A DNA stretch of 64,000 nucleotides from Permianibacter aggregans. GTDB taxonomy: Bacteria; Pseudomonadota; Gammaproteobacteria; Enterobacterales; Permianibacteraceae. The notes under the pieces are model-generated. The model did no database searches. It saw only the letters and a list, made by a program, of their open reading frames with translations, and was not told the origin of the DNA. Below are positions 9,982-19,041 of the stretch, in pieces. Position 1 is the stretch's first letter; every line of letters begins with the position of its first letter. A program made the position numbers and the translations under genes. The DNA is taken from contig NZ_CP037953.1 in NCBI RefSeq assembly GCF_009756665.1, forward strand, positions 3,906,001 through 3,970,000, in the 5' to 3' direction.

Positions 9982-11106
9982 GTGCCCGGCAAGATTCTGT
10001 TTAAGTACTTGAATCGCGAGATTTTGCGTAATTTTTACGCAATCCTGGCCATTCTTACGCTGATCTTTTTATCCCAACGTCTGGTCAATTATCTGCGCGA
10101 CGCCGCGTCCGGCGATTTGAGCGGTCTGGCCGTGTTCCAGTTGCTGGCGTTGTTCCTGCCGGTGTTGTTCTCGTTGATGTTGCCGCTGACACTGTTTCTG
10201 GCGATTCTGCTCGGTTTGGGACGTTCGTACGTTGAGCACGAAATGACCGTGATGCGGGCCTGCGGTGTTGGTGAGCAGGACGTACTGAAACACCTGATGC
10301 GGCCGGTTCTGGTGCTCAGTTTATTAACGGCGCTGATGACGCTGGTAATGATGCCCTGGGCGGTCGAGCAACAGCAGCAGGTCATGGATACCCAAGTCGC
10401 GGAAGCAGAATTGTCGCTGTTGTCACCGGGGCGCTTTCAACAGAGCCGCGACAAGCAAAGCGTGTTGTATGTGGAAGAGTTTGGCGCCGAGAAAGCGCTG
10501 TCCGGTGTGTTTTTCGCGACAGTGCCGGAGCTGACCGCGGAGCCGTTCAGCGTGCTGTCGGCGAAAAGTGGCTATCACTGGCAGGGCGAAGGCGACAAGG
10601 AACGTTACCTGGTGTTGAAGGATGGTTATCGCTATCAGTTCAAACCGGGCAGCAGTGAGTGGAACGTGGTCAAATATGAACGCTATTTCATGCGCGCCGG
10701 AGCGCCGGAAATTGCGGCGGCAATACGCAAAGCTAAAGCCGTAGCGACCTGGAATCTGATTGGCCCTGATGTGGAGGACTGGCAGCGAAAGGCTTACGCG
10801 GCAGAACTGCATTGGCGTCTTGCGGTGCCACTATCTATGCCGATTCTGACGCTGATCGCGATTCCGCTGTGCAGGGTCAAACCGCGTGATGGCCGCTTCG
10901 CGAAAATTCTGCCGGGCCTCGGGATTTACTTGCTGTACACGATGCTGCTGATCACCTCACGCAGCGCGATGGAAGACGGCAAACTGCCGCTCTGGCTCGG
11001 TATGTGGCCGGTGCATATCGGCGCTTTCCTGATTGGCATGTTCCTGATTCGTCGGCGCGAGATCCGCCGGGCACCGGCTGTCGCCAGTGCAGGAGCTGGC
11101 GCATGA
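9982..11106 (+). CDS. lptF: LPS export ABC transporter permease LptF
   Basis: 374 residues, starting at GTG 9982 with GGAA about 8 bp upstream. It shows the YjgP/YjgQ-family layout: an amphipathic N-terminus (LFKYLNREILRNF), three N-terminal membrane segments, a periplasmic beta-jellyroll domain of about 160 residues (about 130-265) and three C-terminal membrane segments. With LptG and two LptB subunits it forms the inner-membrane machine that extracts lipopolysaccharide and feeds it to LptC-LptA-LptDE. The stop codon overlaps the lptG start (ATGA). The divergent position next to pepA is common in Gammaproteobacteria. Confidence 0.96.
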   Translation: MPGKILFKYLNREILRNFYAILAILTLIFLSQRLVNYLRDAASGDLSGLAVFQLLALFLPVLFSLMLPLTLFLAILLGLGRSYVEHEMTVMRACGVGEQDVLKHLMRPVLVLSLLTALMTLVMMPWAVEQQQQVMDTQVAEAELSLLSPGRFQQSRDKQSVLYVEEFGAEKALSGVFFATVPELTAEPFSVLSAKSGYHWQGEGDKERYLVLKDGYRYQFKPGSSEWNVVKYERYFMRAGAPEIAAAIRKAKAVATWNLIGPDVEDWQRKAYAAELHWRLAVPLSMPILTLIAIPLCRVKPRDGRFAKILPGLGIYLLYTMLLITSRSAMEDGKLPLWLGMWPVHIGAFLIGMFLIRRREIRRAPAVASAGAGA

Positions 11107-12173
11107 AGATTTTCAATCGCTATATCATCCGCAGCGTGTTGACTCCGACGCTGTTTGTGCTGTTTTTGCTGGTGTCGTTGCGGGCATTGTTTGCCTTCAT
11201 TGATGTGCTAGATGACGTAGGCAAAGGCGAATTCACCGCGATGACCGGTCTGACCATTGTCGCGCTGTCATTACCGCTGTGGATTGTTGAATTGCTGCCG
11301 ATGGCGACATTGATCGGCACTGTGCTCGGACTTGGTGTGCTCAGTTCCAATAGCGAGCTGACGGCAATGCGCGCAGCATCGGTTTCGCCGATGCGCATCG
11401 GCATGGCGACTCTGCGTTCGGCCTTGGTCCTGGTGTTTGCCGGTGCGCTGATTTCCGAGTTCATTGTGCCGCGCACCAGCTCGATGGCAGAAGACGTGCG
11501 TCTGAATGCGATTGCACCGGACCAGTTGCTGCATATGCGCGGCACCGGCGTCTGGATGCGATCAACCCAGGATTATGTGTTCTTCCGACGGGTGTTGCCG
11601 GATGATACCGCCGAGCAGATTTACATCATGAACTTCTCAACACCGCTGCAATTGTCACGCGTGACGTTTGCGGAGTCGGCGCGATATGAAGGTGATGGCC
11701 AGTGGTTGCTGAGTCACGGCTCCCAATCGGATTACGATGGTGAGCAGGTACGCACCGAGAAATTTGAGCTCAAGACCTGGAACTCTGATCTGGCCCCGGA
11801 TCATTTGCAGTTGCTGCAAACCAAACCAGAAGAACTATCCGGCGCAGGCTTGTTCTCTTATCGCAATTACTTGCTGGCCAATGGTCTTGATGCCGGCAAA
11901 TACGACCTGGAATTCTGGCGCAAGGTATTCCAGCCACTGAACCTGATTGCGATGGTATTGGCCGGTATTGCTTCGGTATTCGGGCCGCTGCGCACCGTCA
12001 CCGTCAGCGCCCGAATTCTCGCCGGCGTCGCGGTTGGCCTGGCCTTTCACTATTCCAGCCAGATCTTCGGGCCAGTCAGTCTGGTCTATGACCTGCCGCC
12101 CATTTTTGGGGCCCTGATGCCGCCGCTGATTTTCATGATTGGCGCGGTTTTTCTGTTACGGCGAGCGCGTTAG
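11103..12173 (+). CDS. lptG: LPS export ABC transporter permease LptG
   Basis: 356 residues from ATG 11103 (MKIFNRYIIRSVLTPTLFV). The frame is open further upstream, but this ATG overlaps the lptF stop and gives the normal family N-terminus and length. Six membrane segments flank a periplasmic jellyroll domain, as in LptF. The last helix ends FLLRRAR. It is the partner of LptF in LPS extraction. The stop codon overlaps the convergent RDD gene by 4 bp. No terminator is visible between the two. Confidence 0.96.
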   Translation: MKIFNRYIIRSVLTPTLFVLFLLVSLRALFAFIDVLDDVGKGEFTAMTGLTIVALSLPLWIVELLPMATLIGTVLGLGVLSSNSELTAMRAASVSPMRIGMATLRSALVLVFAGALISEFIVPRTSSMAEDVRLNAIAPDQLLHMRGTGVWMRSTQDYVFFRRVLPDDTAEQIYIMNFSTPLQLSRVTFAESARYEGDGQWLLSHGSQSDYDGEQVRTEKFELKTWNSDLAPDHLQLLQTKPEELSGAGLFSYRNYLLANGLDAGKYDLEFWRKVFQPLNLIAMVLAGIASVFGPLRTVTVSARILAGVAVGLAFHYSSQIFGPVSLVYDLPPIFGALMPPLIFMIGAVFLLRRAR

Positions 12174-12646
12174 GCCTTGGTTTTCGCGTCCGGTTTTTTC
12201 GGAGCCTCTGTTTTTTTCGGAATATGGATGACCTCGGTGTTCGACACCAGATCCTGCAGCGAGTAGCGCTCGCGATGGAACGGTACTAATAGAAAACCGG
12301 CACCGAGCAGCGCACCAATAAAACGCTTCAGGCATTGCAGCCAGCTTACCGTGCCGCGCTGCCGGTCAATCACCCGGATATGCCAGGCTTTCATGCCGAC
12401 CGTTTGCCCGGACTTGCGCCAGCTGAACGCGTAATAACCAAACCAGCAGGCCAGCAACCAAAGCTGATGCAGTGGGTGGTGGCTCAGATAGTCTGGTTCC
12501 CGCTCCTGCAAGCCGGGCAGCAACAGATTGGCAACCAGCGTCGAAAGCGCGGCGGCAACCATCAACAGGGCAACCAGCAGCAGTGTGTCATAAACCAGGG
12601 CAGCCAGGCGACGCCATAGCGGGGCAGGGTGGGCAATAACCGACAT
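12170..12646 (-). CDS. RDD family membrane protein
   Basis: About 158 residues when started at ATG 12646 (MSVIAHPAPLWRRLAALVYD); a TTG two codons upstream would add ML and is less likely. The RDD family hallmark, Arg-Arg-x-x-Ala-x-x-x-Asp, is seen as WRRLAALVYDTLLL, followed by three predicted membrane helices and the conserved GMKAWHIRVIDRQRG. The C-terminus is a charged Lys/Pro tail (PKKTEAPKKPDAK). The family role is unclear; some members support ion antiport. It is convergent with lptG. Confidence 0.85.
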   Translation of the reverse strand: MSVIAHPAPLWRRLAALVYDTLLLVALLMVAAALSTLVANLLLPGLQEREPDYLSHHPLHQLWLLACWFGYYAFSWRKSGQTVGMKAWHIRVIDRQRGTVSWLQCLKRFIGALLGAGFLLVPFHRERYSLQDLVSNTEVIHIPKKTEAPKKPDAKTKA

Positions 12647-12805
12647 CAGCAAAGGTCCGGGTAAAAAAGCGGCGGTATTGTAGGCGAAAAGTTCAGGTTC
12701 GGCGCAAAAATGCCGGATGGGGCATGGATTAGCGATAGTGTCAGGTCCGCCAATGCTGCTAAGATCGCGGCCTCACAAGGACAGTCACATAGGAATCGTT
12801 CTGTT

Positions 12806-14092
12806 ATGGCGCATCAACGTCGTATCGCCGTTATCGGTCTTGGTTATGTCGGTTTACCGGTCGCGGTTGCCTTCGGACGCAAGGAAAGCGTAATCGGATT
12901 TGATATCAACAAGCAGCGCATCGCTGCCCTGCAAAAAGGCCATGACGCCACAGGCGAAGTGACCAGCCAGGAACTCGCTGAAACCACAATCCTTTATACC
13001 GACTCAATCGATGAGTTGCGTCAGGCGGATTTTTTCATTGTCGCGGTGCCGACGCCGGTTGATGAAGCCCGCATTCCGGATTTGACGCCGATGATCAAAG
13101 CCTCTATCACCGTCGGCAAGGCGCTGAAAAAAGGCGATATTGTCGTGTTCGAGTCGACCGTCTATCCGGGCGCCACCGAAGAAGATTGCGTGCCGCATCT
13201 GGAGCGCGAATCCGGTTTGAAATGCGGTGTCGATTTCACTGTCGGCTATTCACCGGAACGGATCAATCCGGGCGACAAGGAACACACGTTTACCAAGATC
13301 AAGAAAGTCGTTTCCGGTCAGGATGCCAAGACGCTAGATATCGTCGCTGCCGTTTATGAATCGGTGGTTACGGCCGGCGTCCATCGCGCCAGCTCCATTA
13401 AAGTTGCTGAAGCAGCAAAAGTCATTGAGAACACCCAGCGTGATTTGAACATTGCGCTGATGAATGAACTGGCGGTGATTTTTCATCGGATGGGTATCGA
13501 TACCGTTGATGTGCTGGAAGCGGCTGGCACCAAATGGAATTTCCTGCCGTTCCGTCCTGGTCTGGTCGGTGGTCATTGCATCGGTGTCGATCCGTACTAT
13601 CTGACCCATAAAGCACAAAAACTCGGCTACAACGCCGAAGTCATCCTGGCCGGTCGTCGCATCAATGACGACATGGGCAAGTTCGTTGCTCAGGAAGCGG
13701 TCAAACAGATTCTGCAGGCGGGTCTCGCGATCAAAGGCGCACGTGTCGCGGTACTCGGATTGACCTTCAAAGAGGACTGCCCGGATTTACGCAATTCGAA
13801 AGTCATCGACATCATCACCGAGCTGCGCAGCTTCGGTATTGAGCCACTGGTGCACGATGCCATTGCCGATCGCGATGAGGCGGTGCATGAGTATGGTGTC
13901 AAGCTGGTTGAGCAAAACGAATTGCATGATCTCGACCACATCATTCTCGCCGTTGCCCACAAAGCTTATAAGCAAATGAACGCCGAACAATATCGGGCAA
14001 TGCTGAAGCCGCAGGCGCGTATTTCCGATGTCAAATGCTGTTTACCACGTGCCGAGTTTGATAAGGCCGGTATCACGCTCTGGAGGCTGTAA
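12806..14092 (+). CDS. tviB: TviB/WbpA-type UDP-sugar 6-dehydrogenase
   Basis: 428 residues from ATG 12806, with AGGA about 12 bp upstream; an upstream in-frame extension lacks family similarity. The NAD-binding Rossmann motif is [18 protein letters not shown]. The catalytic Cys lies in [19 protein letters not shown], and the C-terminal substrate-binding domain has [17 protein letters not shown]. This is the UDP-glucose/GDP-mannose dehydrogenase superfamily, TviB/VipA branch, which oxidises the C6 of UDP-GlcNAc (or UDP-GalNAc) to the uronic acid using two NAD. The adjoining 4-epimerase begins 2 bp after the stop. The pair probably supplies a surface polysaccharide precursor, but no glycosyltransferase is nearby. 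Confidence 0.9.
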   Translation: MAHQRRIAVIGLGYVGLPVAVAFGRKESVIGFDINKQRIAALQKGHDATGEVTSQELAETTILYTDSIDELRQADFFIVAVPTPVDEARIPDLTPMIKASITVGKALKKGDIVVFESTVYPGATEEDCVPHLERESGLKCGVDFTVGYSPERINPGDKEHTFTKIKKVVSGQDAKTLDIVAAVYESVVTAGVHRASSIKVAEAAKVIENTQRDLNIALMNELAVIFHRMGIDTVDVLEAAGTKWNFLPFRPGLVGGHCIGVDPYYLTHKAQKLGYNAEVILAGRRINDDMGKFVAQEAVKQILQAGLAIKGARVAVLGLTFKEDCPDLRNSKVIDIITELRSFGIEPLVHDAIADRDEAVHEYGVKLVEQNELHDLDHIILAVAHKAYKQMNAEQYRAMLKPQARISDVKCCLPRAEFDKAGITLWRL

Positions 14093-14094
14093 GC

Positions 14095-15111
14095 GTGACA
14101 CAAAAAACGTTTTTGGTGACGGGTGCGGCCGGCTTCATCGGTTATCACACCAGCGAGCGTCTGCTTGCTCGTGGTGACAAGGTAGTTGGTCTGGATAACC
14201 TGAATAGCTACTACGATGTGCGCTTGAAAGAGTCGCGCCTGGCGCGTTTGCAACAGCACGAGAATTTCCGTTTCATCAAATGTGATTTGGCTGACAAGGC
14301 CGGCATGGAGCAGGTGTTTCGTCAGCACCAGTTCGATGTCGTCATCAATCTGGCGGCGCAAGCCGGCGTTCGTTACAGCCTGACCAATCCGCATGCCTAT
14401 ACCGACAGCAACGTCACCGGTTTTCTCAATGTGCTCGAAGGCGTGCGCCACAGCGGTGTGCCGCATCTGGTGTTTGCCTCGACCAGCTCCATTTATGGCG
14501 CCAATACCAAGCAGCCATTTAGTGAAACGCAGAACGTTGACCATCCGTTGACGCTGTATGCGGCAACGAAAAAAGCCAATGAAGTAATGGCGCACAGTTA
14601 TGCGCACCTTTTTGATTTTGCGGTTACCGGTTTGCGCTTTTTTACCGTTTACGGGCCTTGGGGCCGGCCGGATATGGCGCTATTCCTGTTTACCAAAGGT
14701 ATTCTCGAAGGCAAGCCGATCGATGTGTTCAACCATGGTGACATGGTGCGCGATTTCACCTATGTCGATGACATTGTTACCGGTGTGGTTGCGGCGGCGG
14801 ATAACCCGCCTGAAGGCGATAAAAATTGGGATGGCGATGAGCCGAACCCAGCCACCAGCTATGCCAAGTATCGGGTTTTCAATATCGGCAATAACAAGCC
14901 AGTCAAGTTGATGGAATTTATCGAAGCCATCGAGGAATCTGTCGGTAAAAAAGCAATTAAGAATTTGATGCCAATTCAACCGGGTGATGTGCCGTCAACT
15001 TGTGCTGATGTCAGTGCGCTGGAGAAAGCGGTTGGCTTTAAACCGGACACTTCGGTCAAAGTCGGCGTCGAAAACTTCGTTCGTTGGTATCGCGAGTATT
15101 ATCGGGTTTGA
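14095..15111 (+). CDS. NAD-dependent nucleotide-sugar 4-epimerase (UDP-glucuronate 4-epimerase-like)
   Basis: 338 residues from GTG 14095, 2 bp after the dehydrogenase stop, so co-translated. It is an extended short-chain dehydrogenase: [17 protein letters not shown] binds NAD, the Ser of FASTSSIYG and the YAATK motif supply the Ser-Tyr-Lys catalytic set. The sequence [17 protein letters not shown] and the C-terminal [19 protein letters not shown] resemble UDP-glucuronate 4-epimerases (CapI/LpsL). Coupling to a TviB-type dehydrogenase leaves the true substrate (UDP-GlcA or UDP-GlcNAcA) open. A strong terminator follows at 15132. Confidence 0.9.
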   Translation: MTQKTFLVTGAAGFIGYHTSERLLARGDKVVGLDNLNSYYDVRLKESRLARLQQHENFRFIKCDLADKAGMEQVFRQHQFDVVINLAAQAGVRYSLTNPHAYTDSNVTGFLNVLEGVRHSGVPHLVFASTSSIYGANTKQPFSETQNVDHPLTLYAATKKANEVMAHSYAHLFDFAVTGLRFFTVYGPWGRPDMALFLFTKGILEGKPIDVFNHGDMVRDFTYVDDIVTGVVAAADNPPEGDKNWDGDEPNPATSYAKYRVFNIGNNKPVKLMEFIEAIEESVGKKAIKNLMPIQPGDVPSTCADVSALEKAVGFKPDTSVKVGVENFVRWYREYYRV

Positions 15112-15131
15112 TATAGCGTCTCCGATGAAAG

Positions 15132-15158
15132 AAGACCGGCCATTGCGCCGGTCTTTTT
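15132..15158 (+). terminator. Rho-independent terminator of the nucleotide-sugar operon
   Basis: AAGACCGGC (15132-15140) pairs with GCCGGTCTT (15147-15155) around CATTGC and is followed by TTT. It ends the dehydrogenase-epimerase operon. Confidence 0.85.
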
Positions 15159-15294
15159 GCTTTTGGGGTTTGGTCATCTCGCTTTATTGTTGCGCAGCAG
15201 TAAATTTTCATCGGAGGTTTTGACGGAGGTCTGACTTTGTTGCGCGCAATAAATGCGCTAGGCTTCGGTCTCTGCTGCCTGTCCGGAAAGCCTC

Positions 15295-18200
15295 ATGTAT
15301 AAACCTCTGATACGTAAACTTTTGTGGTGCTCGGTATTCGCGTCGGCAACGGCCTTCGCGGCCGATGCTGATTACTCGGGTCTGAAATTCCGCAATATCG
15401 GTGTTGCCGCCGTTTCCGGTCGGGTCAGCGATATCGCTGTCCATCCGGAAAAACATGCCACCTGGTATGTCGCCGCTGCCTCGGGTGGCATCTGGAAAAC
15501 CGAAAATGCCGGCACGACCTGGTCGCCCATTTTTGATGGTCAGGCTTCGTATTCCATTGGCGCGTTGGCCATTGACGAATCGCGCCCGAATGTCATTTGG
15601 GTGGGTACCGGTGAAAACAATTCCCAGCGTTCGGTATCGTACGGCGATGGCGTTTACAAATCGGAAGATAACGGGGCCAGCTGGCAGCATATGGGGCTGA
15701 AAGATTCCGAGCATATCGGCAAGATTCTGATCCATCCTGAAGACAGCAACACCATTTTTGTTGCCTCACAAGGCCCGCTGTGGCGAGACGGCGGTGAACG
15801 CGGTCTTTATCGCAGCCGCGATGCCGGCAAAACCTGGCAGCGAGTGCTGCATATTTCCGACAAAACCGGCGTCAATGAAGTGATCATGGACCCGCGTAAT
15901 CCGGACGTGCTTTATGCCAGCAGCTATCAGCGCCGGCGTCATGTCTGGACGCTGATTAACGGCGGTCCGGAATCCACGATTTATAAATCGGTTGATGGTG
16001 GCGATACCTGGAGCAAAGTGGAAAACGGTTTGCCGAAAGAAGACAAAGGCAAAATCGGTTTGGCACTGGCGCCAAGCGATCCGGATATCATTTATGCCAT
16101 CGTCGAATCGATCAACGATAAAGGCGGTTTCTACCGTTCGACCAATGGCGGACAGAGCTGGGAAAAACGCAGCGGCTACATGAGCCAGAGTCCGCAGTAT
16201 TACAACGAGATTTTTGTTGACCCGCATAATGCCGAACGCATCTATTCGATGGATACTTTTTTGCACGTCAGTGAGAACGGCGGCAAGAGTTTCGAGCGTC
16301 TTGGCTCCGGGGAAAAATGGAAGCACGTCGACAATCATGCGATGTGGATTGACCCGCACAATACCGATCACCTGGTCGTCGGTTGCGACGGCGGCATTTA
16401 CGTAACCTGGGATCGCGGCGAGACCTGGGATTTTGCCGAGAACCTGCCGCTGGCTCAGTTTTATCGCGGCAGCGTCGATTACGATTTACCGTTCTACAAC
16501 ATCTACGGCGGCACGCAGGACAATGCCAGTTTCGGTGTGCCGAGTCGCACTACGGACAAAGCCGGTATCACCAACGGTGACATGTGGATCACGCAGATGG
16601 GCGATGGTTTCAAAACCCAGGTCGATCCGACCGACGCTAATGTGGTGTATTCCCAAGCTCAACATGGCGCGCTGGTTCGTTACGATCGCGCCTCCGGCGA
16701 TGCGCTGGATATCCAGCCGCAGCCGGGCATCGGTGAATCATTACGCTTCAATTGGGATTCGCCGCTGATCATCAGCCCACACAATCACAAGCGTTTGTAT
16801 TTTGCCGCCCAGAAGCTGTTTCGTTCCGATGATCGTGGTCATTCCTGGGTCGCGGTCAGCGATGATCTGACCCGGCAGTTGGATCGCAACACGCTGAAAG
16901 TCATGGGCCGGATCTGGGCGCCGGAAACGGTGGCGAAAAATGCTTCGACCTCGTTCTACGGCAGTATTGTCAGCCTTAGTGAATCACCGCGGCGTGAAGG
17001 CCTGCTGTATATTGGTACCGATGATGGCCTGATCCAGGTTTCCGAAAATGGCGGCCAGAGCTGGCGCAAGATCGACGAATTCAAAGGCGTCGACAAACTG
17101 GCCTATGTCAGCGATATCGAAGCCTCACAGCATGATGAAAACACCGTCTATGCCAGCTTCGACAATCATAAAAATGGTGATTTCAAACCCTATGTTTTAG
17201 TCAGCCGTGATCGCGGCAAGAGCTGGAAACGCATCGACGAGAGTTTGCCGGCGCGGGGCACCGTTTATGCGCTGGCGCAGGATCATGTCAATGCCAAGCT
17301 GCTATTCGCTGGTACCGAATTTGGCGTCTATTTCAGCCAGAATGACGGTGAAAGCTGGCAGCAATTGAAAGGCGGTTTGCCGACCATCGCGATTCGCGAT
17401 ATTGACATCCAGCGTCGCGAAAACGATTTGGTGCTGGCCAGTTTCGGTCGCGGTTTCTACGTGCTTGATGACTACTCGGCACTGCGCAGTGCGCCGAAAG
17501 TGGCAACACTGTATCCGCCGCGTCGCACCTGGATGTATCCGGTGAAAGCGCGTTTGGCGCTGGCCGGCAAGAGTATGTCCGGTGATACCTATTACGCTGA
17601 TGACAATCCGCCACATGGTGCCGTGTTTACCTATTACTTGCCGGAAAGCTTGCAAAGCGAGAAAGACAAACGCCTTGAGCAACAGGGCAAGACAAAAGAG
17701 AAAGGTGGCGATACGCCGTATCCAAGCTGGCAGCAACTGGAAGCCGAGGACCGTGAGCAAGCGCCAACTGTGACGCTGACTGTCACCGATCAGGATGGCA
17801 ATGTCATTCGTCGCGTTAATGGTCCGGTGAAAAAAGGTTTCCATCGTGTCGAATGGGATTTGCGTTTGCCGAGCATGGTACCGGCCGCGCTGAAACCATT
17901 TGAACCGAGCAGTGCCTTTGATTCCGAGCCGCAAGGCCCGCTGGTGGTACCAGGTCGGTACACGGTAGCGATCGAACAACGGGTTAATGGCGTGACAACG
18001 GCGTTGTCCTCACCGCAGACTTTTGTTGTGGAACACACCAACATACTGAAACTGAAACCGGAAGATCGCGATGCGGTGTTGGCGTTCCAGCGTCAGGTTG
18101 CTGATTTGTTCCGGGCTGTGTTGTCAGCGGATCGGATCATCAAGGATACCGATGCCCGCATCAGCCATTTGCACAAAGCTTATGAGCGTACACCGGGTGC

Positions 18201-18534
18201 CAACGCTGCGCTGTTGAATGATTTGCGCGCGCTGGAACAACGCTTGCTGGATTTGCGTGAAGATTTTTATGGTGATGCGACCGTTGCGAAACGCAATGAA
18301 CCAACCGCACCCGGCATTCGCAGCCGGGTCAGCAGTATCGTTGGCGGTTCATTCGAATCGCATCAGTCACCGACGGCAACGCATCAGCAGCAGTTCGTGC
18401 TGGCCTCGGAATTGTTCAAAACCTTTCTGGGTAATCTGAAGACGCTGGTGCAAAGCGATTTGCAGAAACTGGAAGCGCGCTTTGAGCAACTCGATGCACC
18501 GCATACGCCGCAGCGTTTTCCAGAGTGGCCATGA
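15295..18534 (+). CDS. Secreted BNR/Asp-box beta-propeller protein (sortilin/VPS10-like glycosyl-hydrolase fold)
   Basis: 1079 residues. A signal peptide (about 1-22, ending TAFA) is followed by about 700 residues with at least eleven Asp-box-like turns (S/T-x-D/N-x-G-x-S/T-W), for example TENAGTTWSP, SRDAGKTWQR, SVDGGDTWSK and SENGGQSWRK, which indicates one or two large beta-propellers of the BNR/VPS10 type. The C-terminal part (about 780-900) contains a beta-sandwich-like segment (VTDQDGNVIRRVNGPVKKGF), then a helical region. Such proteins are annotated as glycosyl hydrolases, but Asp-boxes are structural and no catalytic residues can be assigned. It is periplasmic or extracellular. The gene stands alone and ends in the terminator at 18567. 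Confidence 0.85.
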   Translation: MYKPLIRKLLWCSVFASATAFAADADYSGLKFRNIGVAAVSGRVSDIAVHPEKHATWYVAAASGGIWKTENAGTTWSPIFDGQASYSIGALAIDESRPNVIWVGTGENNSQRSVSYGDGVYKSEDNGASWQHMGLKDSEHIGKILIHPEDSNTIFVASQGPLWRDGGERGLYRSRDAGKTWQRVLHISDKTGVNEVIMDPRNPDVLYASSYQRRRHVWTLINGGPESTIYKSVDGGDTWSKVENGLPKEDKGKIGLALAPSDPDIIYAIVESINDKGGFYRSTNGGQSWEKRSGYMSQSPQYYNEIFVDPHNAERIYSMDTFLHVSENGGKSFERLGSGEKWKHVDNHAMWIDPHNTDHLVVGCDGGIYVTWDRGETWDFAENLPLAQFYRGSVDYDLPFYNIYGGTQDNASFGVPSRTTDKAGITNGDMWITQMGDGFKTQVDPTDANVVYSQAQHGALVRYDRASGDALDIQPQPGIGESLRFNWDSPLIISPHNHKRLYFAAQKLFRSDDRGHSWVAVSDDLTRQLDRNTLKVMGRIWAPETVAKNASTSFYGSIVSLSESPRREGLLYIGTDDGLIQVSENGGQSWRKIDEFKGVDKLAYVSDIEASQHDENTVYASFDNHKNGDFKPYVLVSRDRGKSWKRIDESLPARGTVYALAQDHVNAKLLFAGTEFGVYFSQNDGESWQQLKGGLPTIAIRDIDIQRRENDLVLASFGRGFYVLDDYSALRSAPKVATLYPPRRTWMYPVKARLALAGKSMSGDTYYADDNPPHGAVFTYYLPESLQSEKDKRLEQQGKTKEKGGDTPYPSWQQLEAEDREQAPTVTLTVTDQDGNVIRRVNGPVKKGFHRVEWDLRLPSMVPAALKPFEPSSAFDSEPQGPLVVPGRYTVAIEQRVNGVTTALSSPQTFVVEHTNILKLKPEDRDAVLAFQRQVADLFRAVLSADRIIKDTDARISHLHKAYERTPGANAALLNDLRALEQRLLDLREDFYGDATVAKRNEPTAPGIRSRVSSIVGGSFESHQSPTATHQQQFVLASELFKTFLGNLKTLVQSDLQKLEARFEQLDAPHTPQRFPEWP

Positions 18535-18559
18535 AATCAGCGCCACAAAAAAATCGGCA

Positions 18560-18952
18560 TTAAAAAGGGATGACTTCGGTCATCCTTTTTTTTTGCCGCC
18601 ACATTTGCCGGAACAGCAAGCCGTAACCGAGGACATTAATCAGCAATAAAATGCCGACCAGCCAATACTGCAAGGCATCGAGATTTTCCGGATAGATAAT
18701 TGGCACGATATAGTGATCGATAAATCCGCCTTCGTAGCCTTGCTCACCACCGAGCTCGCGCAGCCGCTGTTCCCATGGTGTCAGCGGGCAAATCCATTGA
18801 TTGATTTCAACGAGAACGCCCCACGTCACCGTTGGAATATGCAGCCACAGCAGCCAGCGCCAGCGCAGCGCCAGGAAGGCACCGAACAGTACGAACACAA
18901 TGAAAAGCAGATGAATCAGCACTAGCGCATCTGCGGCTAGTCGATAAAGCAT
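18560..18952 (-). CDS. DUF2784 family membrane protein
   Basis: 130 residues with three or four hydrophobic helices. The family motifs are seen: ADALVLIHLLFIVFVLFGAF at the N-terminus, WLHIPTVTWGVLVE, and the conserved INQWICPLTPWEQRLRELG, then GFIDHYIVPIIYP. Function is unknown. The last seven codons (MTEVIPF) are written by the hairpin that terminates the convergent BNR gene, so that DNA is coding on one strand and a terminator on the other. Confidence 0.85.
   Translation of the reverse strand: MLYRLAADALVLIHLLFIVFVLFGAFLALRWRWLLWLHIPTVTWGVLVEINQWICPLTPWEQRLRELGGEQGYEGGFIDHYIVPIIYPENLDALQYWLVGILLLINVLGYGLLFRQMWRQKKRMTEVIPF
18567..18594 (+). terminator. Terminator of the BNR gene, embedded in the 3' end of the DUF2784 gene
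   Basis: GGATGAC (18568-18574) and GTCATCC (18579-18585) pair around a TTCG tetraloop, extended by a G-T pair and A/T pairs, followed by a run of nine T. On the minus strand the same bases encode the C-terminus of the DUF2784 protein. Confidence 0.85.
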
Positions 18953-18989
18953 GGCGATTTATTGATGGTGAGGGAGTGTCACCAGTGTA

Positions 18990-19032
18990 GAAAAGAAAAC
19001 CGCCGATGTGGACAAAACGACCACATCGGCGG
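18990..19032 (-). terminator. Rho-independent terminator of the DUF47-pit operon
   Basis: A perfect 12-bp stem, CCGCCGATGTGG (19000-19011) with CCACATCGGCGG (19021-19032), and a 9-nt loop. On the minus strand it is followed by TTTTCTTTTC. It lies 9 bp after the pit stop codon. Confidence 0.85.
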
Positions 19033-19041
19033 AAATGTGGT

